Origin: an uncultured Saprospiraceae bacterium
GTDB lineage: Bacteria; Bacteroidota; Bacteroidia; Chitinophagales; Saprospiraceae
Assembly: GCA_938015435.1 (NCBI GenBank)
Contig: CALLPN010000003.1
Coordinates: 426,803 to 490,802, forward strand
Direction: 5' to 3'
Length of the DNA stretch: 64,000 bases
The number at the start of each line of letters is the position of its first letter. Within the stretch, counting starts at the first letter, position 1. Below are positions 1 through 9,596 of this stretch, in pieces. The translations under genes and the position numbers were made by a program. Under the pieces are notes generated by a model. The model made no database searches. It was given only the letters and a program-made list of their open reading frames with translations, and was not told the origin of the DNA.

Positions 1-602
1 AACGTACAGAAAAAACTATTCCAAACTCTAAGTATAAGAACACCAAAATGTGTCAAAAGATTTTTAAATCTTAAAACTAGTTGATGAAAATGACTTATGG
101 TAATGGAACAGGCTTGTCTGTTGCGAATAGTAAAGAACGTTAAAAAAGACTGAAAATCAAAGAGATATCTCGATCAGTAATCGGATTAGTAACTTCAAAT
201 TGTTGATAAAGCATCAATATTTTGTTCGAATAAAGTTGATTTACCTATTTGGAATTATCGTATAAGATAATTTTATATTCTTATCTATTTGAAGTTTAGG
301 TTACAATGAATTATTCTAAATGATATACTTGGGTTTTTGAGTTTATATCTTTGAATCAAATATTGTTGAAAAAAATATCAAAAAACATCAAATTTATATT
401 GAAGACAAATAGTTGTAGTTAAGGTTTTCAAAATGTGGAACAGATATCGCTTTTAAGATTGTTATACTTACAAGGATGTATATTCACTAAAGTAAAAATA
501 CAATGCTTGGTAGTCAGGTATTTATTCCGAAGAAGACGTTACATCATTAAAAATATCAAGTGAGATATACTCTACTCGCCGAACTATTCGAAATATAAAA
601 CT
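1..602. other. Non-coding stretch upstream of the first gene
   Basis: This AT-rich stretch has no open reading frame that looks like a protein and no tRNA-like cloverleaf that I can see. It contains a short perfect palindrome, GAGATATCTC, near position 161, but nothing else with clear structure. No TAnnTTTG box is visible close to the gene at 603. The 3' end of a gene lying outside the window cannot be excluded for the first bases. Confidence 0.5.
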
Positions 603-2549
603 ATGGTTAGATCAATATTGAACACTCTTCTATTCATGTGCCTCTCTTTGACGGTTTTTACTCAAGATTATACTGAGCGTAAAGACATCTCGAAAAAAGA
701 AGTAAAGAAACTAAGAGAAGCTATAAGTGCAAGTAGATCTAATGATTCGGAAAAGGCTATCAAGGTTTATGATAAACTATTAAAGAAATATCCAGATTTT
801 ATTGAGATATATCTAAGAATGGGATCTATTCATTATCAAAAGAAGGACTACATTAATGCCAAGGATAATTTCCTTACAGCGATTGCCAAAGCTCCAGAAT
901 ATGATCCAGAAATGTATTTTAGTGCTGCCCTCACACTTCACGCTTTAGAAGAATATGATGCTGCAGGTTTTCACTTCGAAGGTTATCTCGAAAGGGGAGC
1001 GGCCAACAAAAGAAAAGAAGCCAAGGCAACTCGAATGATGCAAAACAGCAAATTTGCACATGAAGCATTAAAAAATCCGGTAACGACTCAGTTTGATAAA
1101 CTACCAGAAAGTATCAATACCTCAGCTCGAGAATATGGAGCTACAGAATCGATAGATGGAGAGTCAATATTGTTTGTAAGAAGATATACTAGCTCTGATG
1201 AACTAATGGTGGCTACTAAAGAGGGCGAGGATTATTTAGTTACCCCTGGATTTGCAGAGTTTGATGAGTTTGCAGAGATTGGTACTTTTAGTTTTTCAGC
1301 TAATGGAAAATTCCTAGTTTTTACGAGTTGTAATAATCGTGATGGATTTGGAGGTTGTGACCTTTACTATTCGCGAATCAAAAATGGAAAATGGATCTCA
1401 CCAAGGAATATGGGTCCAACAATCAATACCCCAGCATGGGAATCTCAACCTAGCCTCTCTGCAGATGGAAGTGCATTATATTTTTCTAGTAATCGCAAAA
1501 ATGGTTTAGGAGGAAAAGATATCTGGGTAAGTATAAGAGGAGGAGATCGCAATGGATGGACAATACCTCTTAATCTTGGTTCTAATATAAATACAAAAGA
1601 CAATGAAGAGTCCCCATTCATCCACGCAGATGGATATACACTTTATTTTAGGTCTAACGGTTTACCTGGAATGGGTGATTTTGACAATTATTTCTCAGCT
1701 AGAAAAGGTGACCATCTATCTTGGGCTAAAGCATCTAATATGGGCTACCCAATCAATACAATAGGACACGATGGCGGGTTGACTGTATCATTGGATGGCG
1801 AAAGAGGCTATACTTCTTCGGATAGAGAATTTCTTGAAAATAGAAAAGAAAATACAAATCTTGAAGTTTTCACTTTCCCAATTCCTGAGTATGCTAAACC
1901 TATAAGAACCACTTATCTCAAAGTAAATGTAGTAGATGCTGTAACGCAGAAACCTATTTCAGCTAACAATGTGGAATTAGCAGATGGAGAAAGTGGAAAG
2001 ATGTTATCTAGAAACGTTGCTGAAGATGGAGTCTTCATCACAAGTCTACCTACGGGAAATTCTTATGGACTAAGTGTAGAGATGGAAGGCTATATTTTCC
2101 AATCAAGATATTTTGATCTCTCAGGATCTAATTCGGCTGTAGATCCTTTCGTAATCACGATTAAGATGGTACCTATACCAAAGGCCGAGTCGCCAGATGT
2201 AATATATGATACACCCGTAGTGCTCAATAATATATTTTTCGAAACTGGATCGGCAAACCTTAAGGACGTTTCAATGGTAGAGATTAATAGACTAGCAGAA
2301 ACGCTGAAATCACAACCCACACTGAAGATTCGGATACTTGGACACACCGATAATGTAGGAGATGAAATCGCCAATAAGAAGTTGTCAGAAGATAGAGCCA
2401 AAGCAGTCTATGATGCTCTAGCTACTAATGGTATAGTCTTATCAAGACTGAGCTTTATCGGAATAGGGGAGGCGGAACCTATTGATACAAATGATACAGC
2501 CGAAGGGAGACAGCGAAACCGAAGGACTGAATTTATGCTAATTCGATAA
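603..2549 (+). CDS. OmpA-family envelope protein with TPR, WD40-like propeller and CRD (PorE-like architecture)
   Basis: The 648-residue protein starts with a hydrophobic signal sequence (about residues 5-20) without a convincing lipobox. TPR-like helices follow (about 30-135). Next come PD40/WD40-like blades (about 170-430) with repeated SADG and YFSSNR-type motifs, then a carboxypeptidase-regulatory-like beta domain (about 440-525). The OmpA_C peptidoglycan-binding domain ends the protein (about 535-648), with GHTDNVG and a final RNRRTEF motif. TPR, propeller, CRD and OmpA in this order is the reported architecture of PorE, a periplasmic T9SS component that attaches the machine to peptidoglycan. 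PorE itself is a lipoprotein, and this protein lacks an obvious lipobox, so it may be a paralogue. It stands alone, with no T9SS genes beside it. Confidence 0.8.
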   Translation: MVRSILNTLLFMCLSLTVFTQDYTERKDISKKEVKKLREAISASRSNDSEKAIKVYDKLLKKYPDFIEIYLRMGSIHYQKKDYINAKDNFLTAIAKAPEYDPEMYFSAALTLHALEEYDAAGFHFEGYLERGAANKRKEAKATRMMQNSKFAHEALKNPVTTQFDKLPESINTSAREYGATESIDGESILFVRRYTSSDELMVATKEGEDYLVTPGFAEFDEFAEIGTFSFSANGKFLVFTSCNNRDGFGGCDLYYSRIKNGKWISPRNMGPTINTPAWESQPSLSADGSALYFSSNRKNGLGGKDIWVSIRGGDRNGWTIPLNLGSNINTKDNEESPFIHADGYTLYFRSNGLPGMGDFDNYFSARKGDHLSWAKASNMGYPINTIGHDGGLTVSLDGERGYTSSDREFLENRKENTNLEVFTFPIPEYAKPIRTTYLKVNVVDAVTQKPISANNVELADGESGKMLSRNVAEDGVFITSLPTGNSYGLSVEMEGYIFQSRYFDLSGSNSAVDPFVITIKMVPIPKAESPDVIYDTPVVLNNIFFETGSANLKDVSMVEINRLAETLKSQPTLKIRILGHTDNVGDEIANKKLSEDRAKAVYDALATNGIVLSRLSFIGIGEAEPIDTNDTAEGRQRNRRTEFMLIR

Positions 2550-2942
2550 GAAGGTAAATTCTATTAATGTGTGAAGTGATCAGTAAGCTTTCCAAAATTG
2601 CTGAGCACGAGCTATTACGAAAGAAGGAGCTAGGCCTGTTGCATGCTAGTATGAAAAATTATTTCTGCTCACCAATCTCTCCCTCAGGTCGAGCTTGCCG
2701 ATCAGAAATCAGAAACGTATCAATAACTGCAAAAGCAAGTTGGCGATGTGATCTGTAAGAACTAAAGGATTACTATGCAATACTCAACTATCTATATTAT
2801 AACCATGAAGAGTAAGTGAAATAGGGGTTTGGTGGAAGGTTATTACAGACGGAATGATACAGTAATTGGGTATGTCTATCATGATTAATGATTAACAAGG
2901 AAGTTAGCTTCTTCTAAAAGTACAAACTCAATCTACTATCCT
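2550..2942. other. Intergenic region without a supported gene
   Basis: About 390 bases between the OmpA-family gene and rlmD. A 63-codon frame at 2567-2758 has no recognisable domain or signal, and its residue composition does not look like a conserved protein. The only element I can support is the promoter box just downstream, at 2943. Confidence 0.5.
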
Positions 2943-2950
2943 TACTTTTG
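2943..2950 (+). promoter_or_regulatory. Bacteroidota -7 promoter box (TACTTTTG) for rlmD
   Basis: The sequence TACTTTTG matches TAnnTTTG exactly and lies 20 bases before the rlmD ATG at 2970. That would give a leader of about a dozen bases. No clear -33 TTG element is visible. Confidence 0.6.
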
Positions 2951-2969
2951 CGCTATTAATAATAACACG

Positions 2970-4388
2970 ATGGGTAGAAGACACAAACGGAAAAAGGTAG
3001 TAGAAGACGTAGTAATGACAGGGATTGCTGATAAAGGCAAAGCGGTTGGTAGAGCACCTTCAGGTGAAGTACTATTCGTAGATGGAGCGGTACCAGGTGA
3101 TGTCGTGGATGTCCTTGTACTGCGTAAGAAGAAATCTTTTGGACAAGGGATTGTTCAAGAATTTAAATCTTATTCGGAAGATAGAGTAAAACCAATCTGC
3201 CAACACTTTGATGATTGTGGTGGTTGCAAGTGGCAGCACCTGAGTTATGAAGCGCAGATCAGACATAAGCATACAACCGTAGTAGATGCTATGCGTAAGA
3301 TTGCTAAGATTCCTACAGATGATATATCACTGATCAAAGGCTGTGAAGAGACGGAGTATTACCGTAATAAAGTCGAATATAGTTTCTCTAATAAAAGATG
3401 GATTACCGAAGCAGAAGCAGCTTCCGAAGAGGAGGTAGTGCAACACCCTGCATTTGGATTCCATAGAGCTGGTGCCTGGGATAAGATTATAGATATACAC
3501 ACTTGTCACTTACAAGATACGGTTTCAGATCAGATGCGTAATGCAATCCGTGACTATACCATGGAGCGCGAAATCACATACTATGATCCACGTGAGCATA
3601 AAGGTATGATGCGTAATATGATCGTAAGAAACACAACTCTGGGTCACTGGATGGTGATTGTTAGTTTTGGAGAGCCGCAGATGGAAATAGTAGAAGGAGT
3701 AATGGCATTCCTCAAAGAATCGTTTCCGCAGATTACATCACTTCATTATGTAATTAATCAAAAGCTGAATGATACGATCCTAGATCAAGACATCATCTGC
3801 TACGATGGAGATCCTTTTATAATAGAACAGCTAGGAGATTGTAAATACAAAATTGGTCCTAAGTCATTTTTTCAGACTAATAGTAAGCAAGCAAAGGTGT
3901 TATATGATGTTGTCAAAGATTATGCGCAGCTTGAGCCTGAGATGAATGTATACGATCTTTATACTGGATTAGGAAGTATAGCTCTATATCTTGCAAATGA
4001 ATGTAAGCAAGTCGTAGGAATCGAAGAGGTGGAGCCAGCGATTGTAGATGCAAGGACAAATGCCGATCTTAATGGAATCGAAAATTCTGTTTTCTATGCT
4101 GGTGATGTAAAAGATGTACTGACCGAAGCATTTAGAGATATTCATGGAAGTCCAGATGTAGTTATCACAGATCCACCTAGAGCGGGAATGCATGCTGATG
4201 TGATTAAAACCTTACTTTCTCTGGCAGCGCCAAGGATCGTATATGTTAGTTGTAATCCTGGGACCCAAGCAAGAGATATCGCATTGCTTTCGGAAAAATA
4301 TGAAATGATAAAGATGCAACCTGTAGATATGTTTCCACATACGCATCATATAGAAAATGTGGCTTTATTAGAACTAAAGAAGGCTTAG
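2970..4388 (+). CDS. rlmD: 23S rRNA (uracil-5-)-methyltransferase RlmD
   Basis: SAM-dependent methyltransferase of the TrmA/RlmD (RumA) family, which methylates C5 of a conserved uridine in 23S rRNA (U1939 in E. coli). The 472 residues are a normal length. An N-terminal TRAM RNA-binding domain spans about 5-65. The four iron-sulfur ligands of the family are visible as Cys77, Cys83, Cys86 and Cys179. The SAM-binding motif is DLYTGLGS at about 335-343, and the catalytic nucleophile lies in SCNPGTQARD (Cys428). Both the Fe-S cysteines and the nucleophile are intact, so the enzyme should be active. RlmC or RlmCD activity cannot be separated from RlmD by sequence alone. The start is supported by the promoter box 20 bases upstream. 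The small gene at 4404 follows after 15 bases and is probably cotranscribed. Confidence 0.93.
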   Translation: MGRRHKRKKVVEDVVMTGIADKGKAVGRAPSGEVLFVDGAVPGDVVDVLVLRKKKSFGQGIVQEFKSYSEDRVKPICQHFDDCGGCKWQHLSYEAQIRHKHTTVVDAMRKIAKIPTDDISLIKGCEETEYYRNKVEYSFSNKRWITEAEAASEEEVVQHPAFGFHRAGAWDKIIDIHTCHLQDTVSDQMRNAIRDYTMEREITYYDPREHKGMMRNMIVRNTTLGHWMVIVSFGEPQMEIVEGVMAFLKESFPQITSLHYVINQKLNDTILDQDIICYDGDPFIIEQLGDCKYKIGPKSFFQTNSKQAKVLYDVVKDYAQLEPEMNVYDLYTGLGSIALYLANECKQVVGIEEVEPAIVDARTNADLNGIENSVFYAGDVKDVLTEAFRDIHGSPDVVITDPPRAGMHADVIKTLLSLAAPRIVYVSCNPGTQARDIALLSEKYEMIKMQPVDMFPHTHHIENVALLELKKA

Positions 4389-4403
4389 AAGAGTAATAGA
4401 AAT

Positions 4404-4754
4404 ATGTCAGAATTAGAAAAATTCCTTCGATTAGAAGAACAACTAAAGCCCTACATCAAAATGATGTCTCAGGCTGCGGAAACTGTAATCGTGCAAGAAG
4501 TATCTAAGTATCCAATATTCGTTGTGCATCAGCAAGAGGTGAATATCGGTATACCATTATTAGATAAAGAAGCGAATAAGACACCATGGTCCATTAATGC
4601 CTCTACGCTAGAAGAGTTCGTCTCTAAGCAGATTGTATTTGAAGAGAAGGTTGATGAATTTCGTGAAAACTATAAAAGCCAACAGGATTATTTGTGCATT
4701 TTCGCATTGAGTGAATTAGGTGCACAGTTCATATATATTCCTAAGAACGTGTAA
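4404..4754 (+). CDS. Small conserved-looking protein downstream of rlmD
   Basis: A 116-residue soluble protein of unknown function. It has an amphipathic N-terminal helix, a central strand-rich part with PIFVVHQQ and IGIPLLDKE, and a charged helix with EEKVDEFRENY near residue 80. There is no signal peptide, membrane segment or cysteine cluster. The reading frame begins 15 bases after rlmD, so the two are probably cotranscribed. Cytoplasmic location is inferred. I do not recognise the family. Confidence 0.75.
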   Translation: MSELEKFLRLEEQLKPYIKMMSQAAETVIVQEVSKYPIFVVHQQEVNIGIPLLDKEANKTPWSINASTLEEFVSKQIVFEEKVDEFRENYKSQQDYLCIFALSELGAQFIYIPKNV

Positions 4755-4874
4755 TCGAGGCTTTAGTCTAGTACTAATTATCATTATTCATTTCTTGGTA
4801 GAAATAAGATTATGGACTAACGGAATTTTGAGATTTAGTTAAGCGGATTGCTAAAAAAGAGGCTAAAGCCTCGA
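4755..4874. terminator. Long inverted repeat between convergent genes
   Basis: The arm TCGAGGCTTTAG at 4755-4766 is the exact reverse complement of 4863-4874, 12 base pairs with a loop of 96 bases. The right arm also contains the shorter palindrome GAGGCTAAAGCCTC at 4859-4872. It sits between the convergent genes at 4404 and 4881, so a termination or transcript 3'-end role is plausible. The T-tract of a classical terminator is missing. Confidence 0.4.
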
Positions 4875-4880
4875 CTACGA

Positions 4881-5714
4881 TTAGACCAACTCAAAGAGTG
4901 TAATCTCAGGACGCACATTAAATCGGACTTGCCATAGATGCCCCAGAGCACGATTGATATACATATGTCTCCCATCTCCGAGGTCGACGGCTCCAGCTGA
5001 GTAATTCTTATTTTTTACCGGAAGCAAAGGCGGATTGAGGAATGGAGATTTGCATTGTCCTCCATGGGTATGTCCAGAAAGTATCCATCCTTGGTACCCA
5101 TCCCAAATGTCTAGATCAGCAACATCAGGATTATGGTTTAGCAGAAGATTAGCTGAGGTATTATCTACTTTGCTCATAATATTACTAGGTTGAAATTTTG
5201 TGCCCCAGTAATCATCTAGGCCGACTATATTAAGTCCCTCGAAGGATTGCTGATCATTACGTAGTACTGTAATGCCGCTATCTGTTAGTATTTGAGAGAT
5301 ATCATCGGCTACATGATCTTGACTCCAAGCGTGACCGTAGTCATGGTTGCCTAATATTCCAGCAGTTCCAAGTTTTCCTCTGACAGTATACTGCATCACT
5401 TCTTTTAGCTGAGTTAGTTGCTTACTATTTTTCCAACTTACATAATCACCAGTATAGACTACGAAGTCAGGTTGAAGTTGAGCTACTTTTTGGAAAGAAT
5501 CAATCAAATATTGGTAATCAAATCTGTCTCCTACATGAATATCACTGATTTGCATCACAGTTTTACCTAAGAGTTCTTTGGGTAGATTATTAATCTTCAT
5601 TTTTTGGTGTACGATCTCAAGCCAAAAGGGCTCTATCTGCCAAGAATAAAGGCCTGTGAGTACAGCGGCTCCGGTTATAGCGGTTAGGCTTTTTGCAAAT
5701 GTTCTACGATTCAT
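4881..5714 (-). CDS. Tat-exported metallophosphoesterase (YkuE-like)
   Basis: A 277-residue calcineurin-like phosphoesterase. The metal-binding motifs appear in order: D-x-H in SDIHVGD (about residue 57), GDYVSW (about 88), GNHDYGH (about 121), LLNHNPDV (about 192) and SGHTHGG (about 214). The N-terminus begins MNRRTFAKSL followed by a hydrophobic stretch, which matches a twin-arginine signal. The protein is therefore probably exported folded and metal-loaded, as described for Bacillus YkuE. The natural substrate is not predictable; members of the family cleave phosphodiesters, including UDP-sugar derivatives. The gene stands alone on the minus strand, convergent with the rlmD pair. Confidence 0.88.
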   Translation of the reverse strand: MNRRTFAKSLTAITGAAVLTGLYSWQIEPFWLEIVHQKMKINNLPKELLGKTVMQISDIHVGDRFDYQYLIDSFQKVAQLQPDFVVYTGDYVSWKNSKQLTQLKEVMQYTVRGKLGTAGILGNHDYGHAWSQDHVADDISQILTDSGITVLRNDQQSFEGLNIVGLDDYWGTKFQPSNIMSKVDNTSANLLLNHNPDVADLDIWDGYQGWILSGHTHGGQCKSPFLNPPLLPVKNKNYSAGAVDLGDGRHMYINRALGHLWQVRFNVRPEITLFELV

Positions 5715-5896
5715 GATATAGTAACGGTTATTGGAGATAGTTATGTTTTATAAAATGGTTATTTTGGAATACATTGCTTACAAGAGTAATCGTGTATTGA
5801 TCTAACTAATTTTGCTTCTGGTGTTTATATGTGTAAAATTGTGAATAGAAATAATTTAGTGCATTCTATTAAATCTAAATAAGTGACTTTAGCTTT

Positions 5897-5915
5897 CTTG
5901 TAGAAACTCTACAAG
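5897..5915 (+). repeat. Perfect hairpin just upstream of the T9SS cargo gene
   Basis: CTTGTAGA (5897-5904) and TCTACAAG (5908-5915) form an 8-base-pair perfect stem with a 3-base loop, 24 bases before the ATG at 5939. It could be a leader hairpin or an operator. No function can be assigned. Confidence 0.45.
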
Positions 5916-5938
5916 TTGGCTATTTATAATATTGAAAG

Positions 5939-7438
5939 ATGGATTATAATTTACTTCGATTTCATGTTTTGTTGAGTATGTTTTTTTCGATGCAAGTCGC
6001 ACATTCTCAAGAGAAATTCAATAAAATATACCTCTACGAGCAAGAACTTATCCGTAACGAAGTCTTACATGAAACAGAAGAGGCATTCTATGCCATAGGA
6101 TACGCTGATGACAACTCTAATGTTACGGTAGGAATCCATATTTCAAAACATGATAAGGTTAGTGGAGAATTATTAAATACTACATATTTCGCTATAGATA
6201 GCACTTGGAGTTTTTTGGAACATTCGAATGATGTTTACCAGAAAGGTAATTCTTTGATTTTTGGGTTGAAAGGAGATCAACTGTATACTCTTGAATACAA
6301 TTTATTATCCGCAGAGATTAATATATTGGATGCTGTTCCTTTCCTTGAGGAATGGACTGGAGTCTACCAATACGATTTGTTAATCTTCAATGACACCACC
6401 TTGTATGTAATAAAGTATTTTCTAGAGGGAGATAGCACTAACCTTGGCTTTTTTTTCACATATCCTGATGGTACACATGAATTCAAACCATTAGCTAAAA
6501 CGGATAGTCTAGCGACTCTTGGTTTGATGATGAAAAGAGATAACGGCAACTATATGCTTTTTAGCCATTTGCGAGGCGAAAACGTATTTTGGGATAGATC
6601 CCTTGCTTTCTTTGAACTCGATCAAGATCTTAATGTATTAAATAGTTATTACACGATCAATACTGATGGGTATATCACTCCTAGAAGCATATTGCCAATC
6701 AATAATCAAGAAGTACTCGTATTATCTTATTTTTATGATTGGGATTACATCAGAGATAGATATGCTTATAGTCATCAGATATTGAGATATCATATAGATA
6801 ACCGAGAGATAGTTTGGTCTCATAATTATGGTTTTCCTGCGTCTACTAATATAGACGGCGGTAAAATTGTAGCCTCTCACGAAGCGGATCATTATTTATA
6901 TTGTACTACTGCAGTGAGATCTGATGCCACGGTTGATTCATTTAATACCATAGGACGAGTCGTTAAGATAGATGATGAGGGTAGTCAGGTTTGGCAAAAA
7001 AATTATTCCTTTTATTCAAATCATGGAGCTTATCACAATTTATTCGATATCATTGCTACAACAGATAATAATTATCTAGTAGGTGGAACAGCAAGAGGAA
7101 ATCGCCCATACGGCTGGTTGCTAAAAATAAACGAATCAGGAGAGCTGTTAGGCGATAGCTTAGTCAATGTAACTTGGACTGAAGATGAATGGAATAAAGA
7201 CATACAGATCTACCCTAATCCTACTATCGATCATATCTACATCAATCAAAATAAACTTGACCAGGTTACTTATCAGTTACATGATATCAATGGAAAATTC
7301 GTCAAAGAAATCAATATCAATGCACGAGATCAAGGAGTGATTTGGGATGTGTCTGATTTGATTAGTGGAAGCTATTTTATAAGGATGTTGAAAAATGGAG
7401 AAACGATAGGTTCTACTATTATAATTAAGCATGATTAG
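5939..7438 (+). CDS. T9SS-secreted protein with type A sorting domain
   Basis: A 499-residue secreted protein. Residues 1-24 form a signal peptide ending near AHSQ. The middle part (about 30-415) is rich in beta strands with repeated aromatic and Asp-containing turns, like a propeller or a beta-rich surface domain, but I recognise no catalytic motif. The C-terminal 80 residues (about 420-499) carry the T9SS type A sorting domain: IQIYPNPT at the start, the INGK turn, the SGSYFIRM strand and a Lys-rich end. This directs the protein through the outer membrane, where the domain is normally removed and the protein attached to the surface. The function beyond secretion is unknown. Confidence 0.88.
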   Translation: MDYNLLRFHVLLSMFFSMQVAHSQEKFNKIYLYEQELIRNEVLHETEEAFYAIGYADDNSNVTVGIHISKHDKVSGELLNTTYFAIDSTWSFLEHSNDVYQKGNSLIFGLKGDQLYTLEYNLLSAEINILDAVPFLEEWTGVYQYDLLIFNDTTLYVIKYFLEGDSTNLGFFFTYPDGTHEFKPLAKTDSLATLGLMMKRDNGNYMLFSHLRGENVFWDRSLAFFELDQDLNVLNSYYTINTDGYITPRSILPINNQEVLVLSYFYDWDYIRDRYAYSHQILRYHIDNREIVWSHNYGFPASTNIDGGKIVASHEADHYLYCTTAVRSDATVDSFNTIGRVVKIDDEGSQVWQKNYSFYSNHGAYHNLFDIIATTDNNYLVGGTARGNRPYGWLLKINESGELLGDSLVNVTWTEDEWNKDIQIYPNPTIDHIYINQNKLDQVTYQLHDINGKFVKEININARDQGVIWDVSDLISGSYFIRMLKNGETIGSTIIIKHD

Positions 7439-7458
7439 AGGATGATCAATAACATAGG

Positions 7459-7486
7459 TTGTTGTGCGATTAAGGTTGCGCAACAA
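7459..7486 (+). terminator. Stem-loop after the T9SS cargo gene
   Basis: TTGTTGTGC (7459-7467) pairs with GCGCAACAA (7478-7486), nine pairs with one G-T wobble and a 10-base loop, starting 21 bases after the stop codon. There is no strong T-tract, so the terminator call is tentative. Confidence 0.4.
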
Positions 7487-7592
7487 TAGTCGTTCTAATA
7501 TTCGTAACTAAAGCAGGGATATCTATATAATCTGGGTTTAAATAAATTTCTAGTACAGTATTTGCATTAAACATATTATAAAATATCTATAT

Positions 7593-8456
7593 ATGAAAGG
7601 AATCATACTCGCTGGAGGACTCGGTACTAGATTATATCCGCTCACATTAGCATGTAGTAAGCAGATGATGCCAGTCTATGATAAGCCAATGATCTACTAT
7701 CCATTGAGTACGCTTATGGGTGCTGGTATTAGTGAAATCGCTATCATATCTACACCTCAGGATCTACCTAATTTCGAAAAACTGTTAGGCAATGGAAGTG
7801 ACATAGGCTGTAAGTTTACATACATCCCTCAATATGAACCCAATGGTCTAGCTCAAGCATTTGTGCTAGGAGAAGACTTTATTGATGGAGATGATGTCGC
7901 CTTGGTCCTAGGAGATAATATTTTTCACGGTAGTGGTATGATGGACCTTATGCAATCATTCAATAAGCCGCAGGGTGGAGTGGTATTCGCGTATCAAGTA
8001 TCTGATCCAGAAAGATACGGAGTCGTAGAGTTTGATGATGATAATAATGCGCTATCGATAGAAGAGAAACCAGAAAACCCAAAGTCTAATTTTGCGGTAC
8101 CGGGCTTATATTTCTATGATAATAGTGTTGTAGAAGTGGCTAAAAATCTCAAACCTAGTCCAAGGGGAGAATATGAAATTACGGATGTCAACAAACATTA
8201 TCTTGAGACTGGGAAACTCAAAGTGGCGGTATTAAGTAGAGGTGTAGCTTGGTTAGACACAGGTACTCATGACTCTCTGATACAAGCTGGGCAGTATATC
8301 CAAGTCATAGAGCATAGACAAGGTCTCAAAGTAGGATGTATCGAGGAAGTGGCTTTTAGAATGGGATTTATCGATGAGGATCAACTTAAGGTATTAGGTC
8401 ATAAGTATATCAAAAGTGGATATGGCGAGTATTTGTTGGCTTTGTTAGATGAGTAA
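7593..8456 (+). CDS. rfbA: Glucose-1-phosphate thymidylyltransferase
   Basis: RfbA/RmlA converts dTTP and glucose-1-phosphate to dTDP-glucose, the first step toward dTDP-rhamnose and related deoxysugars used in surface glycans. The 287 residues match the family length. The nucleotide-binding signature [11 protein letters not shown] is at residues 8-18, followed by the conserved [17 protein letters not shown] segment, the VLGDNIFHG metal and sugar motif near 108, the EEKPENPKS motif near 158 and [10 protein letters not shown] near 223. The gene stands alone: rfbB, rfbC and rfbD are not adjacent, so the rest of the pathway must be encoded elsewhere. The next gene begins 40 bases downstream and is unrelated. 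Confidence 0.95.
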   Translation: MKGIILAGGLGTRLYPLTLACSKQMMPVYDKPMIYYPLSTLMGAGISEIAIISTPQDLPNFEKLLGNGSDIGCKFTYIPQYEPNGLAQAFVLGEDFIDGDDVALVLGDNIFHGSGMMDLMQSFNKPQGGVVFAYQVSDPERYGVVEFDDDNNALSIEEKPENPKSNFAVPGLYFYDNSVVEVAKNLKPSPRGEYEITDVNKHYLETGKLKVAVLSRGVAWLDTGTHDSLIQAGQYIQVIEHRQGLKVGCIEEVAFRMGFIDEDQLKVLGHKYIKSGYGEYLLALLDE

Positions 8457-8496
8457 CTGCAACTTTAATAATAATATCAGTGAATTTACTAAGAAT

Positions 8497-9495
8497 ATGA
8501 TTGACCATAAAAAGATCAATTACTTTAGTTTGATTATTGTGTTGAGCATATTATTCTCATGTTCAAGATCATTAGAATTAGTTAATAGTTCTAATGTTAC
8601 AAATACTATAAAGCCAAAGCCTCAAAAGATTTGGTCTTGGACAAAAGAAAGTAAGCCATTCTACGTAGATCAAAATATCGATGCAGTAGATACTATTGTT
8701 TATTCATACGATTCGCTCTATAGACTTGAGTTTATCTATCAGATTGTCGACCTTCAGGGTAAAGATTACTGGTCTAATGATTCTTTAAGATTTGTATATC
8801 AAGATGCTCAGGATAGTGTAGATCACCAAATAGAATATTCTACATACAAAAATGGGGACCTAAGAAGTGATACAACATTCTTTATTAGAGATAGTATGGG
8901 TCGTGTTATTCATGAGAGCTCTAAGTTTATTCATGACGATTTCTATAACAGTTACACTAGTTATATCTATAACATTAAAGGTGACCCAATAAGTAAAACG
9001 GTAACCAATGAAGTCGGCGCGATAAAGAAAAAAACCTTGTGGACTTATCTGAGTTCTGATCGACGGACAATTGAACAATCTATTATCTATAAATCTGGAG
9101 GTTTGGAATCATTTCGTACAGTGGACACTATAGATATAAGCATAGATAGCCTGATTACAAAGATCTCTGACTATTCGACAAACTACCATGGAAATAAGTA
9201 TTTGAATAGTGAAAGATGTGCTAACTGTATAGAGGTATTCAAAGAAAATGAGTGTGGTAAAATAGATGAAAAGACCAGAATAGTTAGACCAAACGACACT
9301 ATATTCCATGAGTTAATACTGTTTGATGCTTATTGTTCTCCAGTGAAATGGACGACAAGGACAAAGAAAGGGATTCATGTTTCAACTAGTACTATAACTA
9401 GGGATAAGTATGGCTATCCGATTATGATGATTGATTCTACTGATGGAGTATATACAGGTACTACATGGAGAGACTATTTATTTTGGGGAAGCTAA
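8497..9495 (+). CDS. Lipoprotein of unknown function
   Basis: A 332-residue predicted lipoprotein. The frame is open from an ATG at 8449 that overlaps the end of rfbA. The ATG at 8497 gives a proper signal sequence (MIDHKK, a hydrophobic stretch, then the lipobox LFSC with Cys22), so I prefer it. The mature part is rich in Tyr, Ser, Thr and Asp with recurring strand-like segments of the type YxSYDSLYRLEFIY. It resembles the YD-like or RHS-like beta repeats of other Bacteroidota surface lipoproteins, but this is weak. Two cysteine pairs (CANC, and ENECGK) lie near 245-263. Function is unknown. Confidence 0.7.
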   Translation: MIDHKKINYFSLIIVLSILFSCSRSLELVNSSNVTNTIKPKPQKIWSWTKESKPFYVDQNIDAVDTIVYSYDSLYRLEFIYQIVDLQGKDYWSNDSLRFVYQDAQDSVDHQIEYSTYKNGDLRSDTTFFIRDSMGRVIHESSKFIHDDFYNSYTSYIYNIKGDPISKTVTNEVGAIKKKTLWTYLSSDRRTIEQSIIYKSGGLESFRTVDTIDISIDSLITKISDYSTNYHGNKYLNSERCANCIEVFKENECGKIDEKTRIVRPNDTIFHELILFDAYCSPVKWTTRTKKGIHVSTSTITRDKYGYPIMMIDSTDGVYTGTTWRDYLFWGS

Positions 9496-9550
9496 TATCT
9501 TAGAGTCATATAACGGGCATTATTTTGTATGACATTCATAACAAATACAG

Positions 9551-9558
9551 TACTTTCG
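9551..9558 (+). promoter_or_regulatory. Candidate -7 box (TACTTTCG) for the flippase-like gene
   Basis: TACTTTCG differs from TAnnTTTG at one position and lies 39 bases before the GTG start at 9597. The same TTCG variant occurs before anmK at 54257. Confidence 0.4.
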
Positions 9559-9596
9559 CGGTTTCTCAAGTATAACAATATATATCAAGTACTTAA

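Noticed and set aside
2567..2758. 63-codon frame after the OmpA-family gene
   Set aside because: No signal, domain or codon pattern like its neighbours, and it lies in a gap with no promoter box before it. I treat it as a chance frame.
8449..8496. Earlier start for the lipoprotein at 8497
   Set aside because: It would overlap rfbA and place 16 polar residues before the signal sequence; the ATG at 8497 gives a standard lipoprotein signal.
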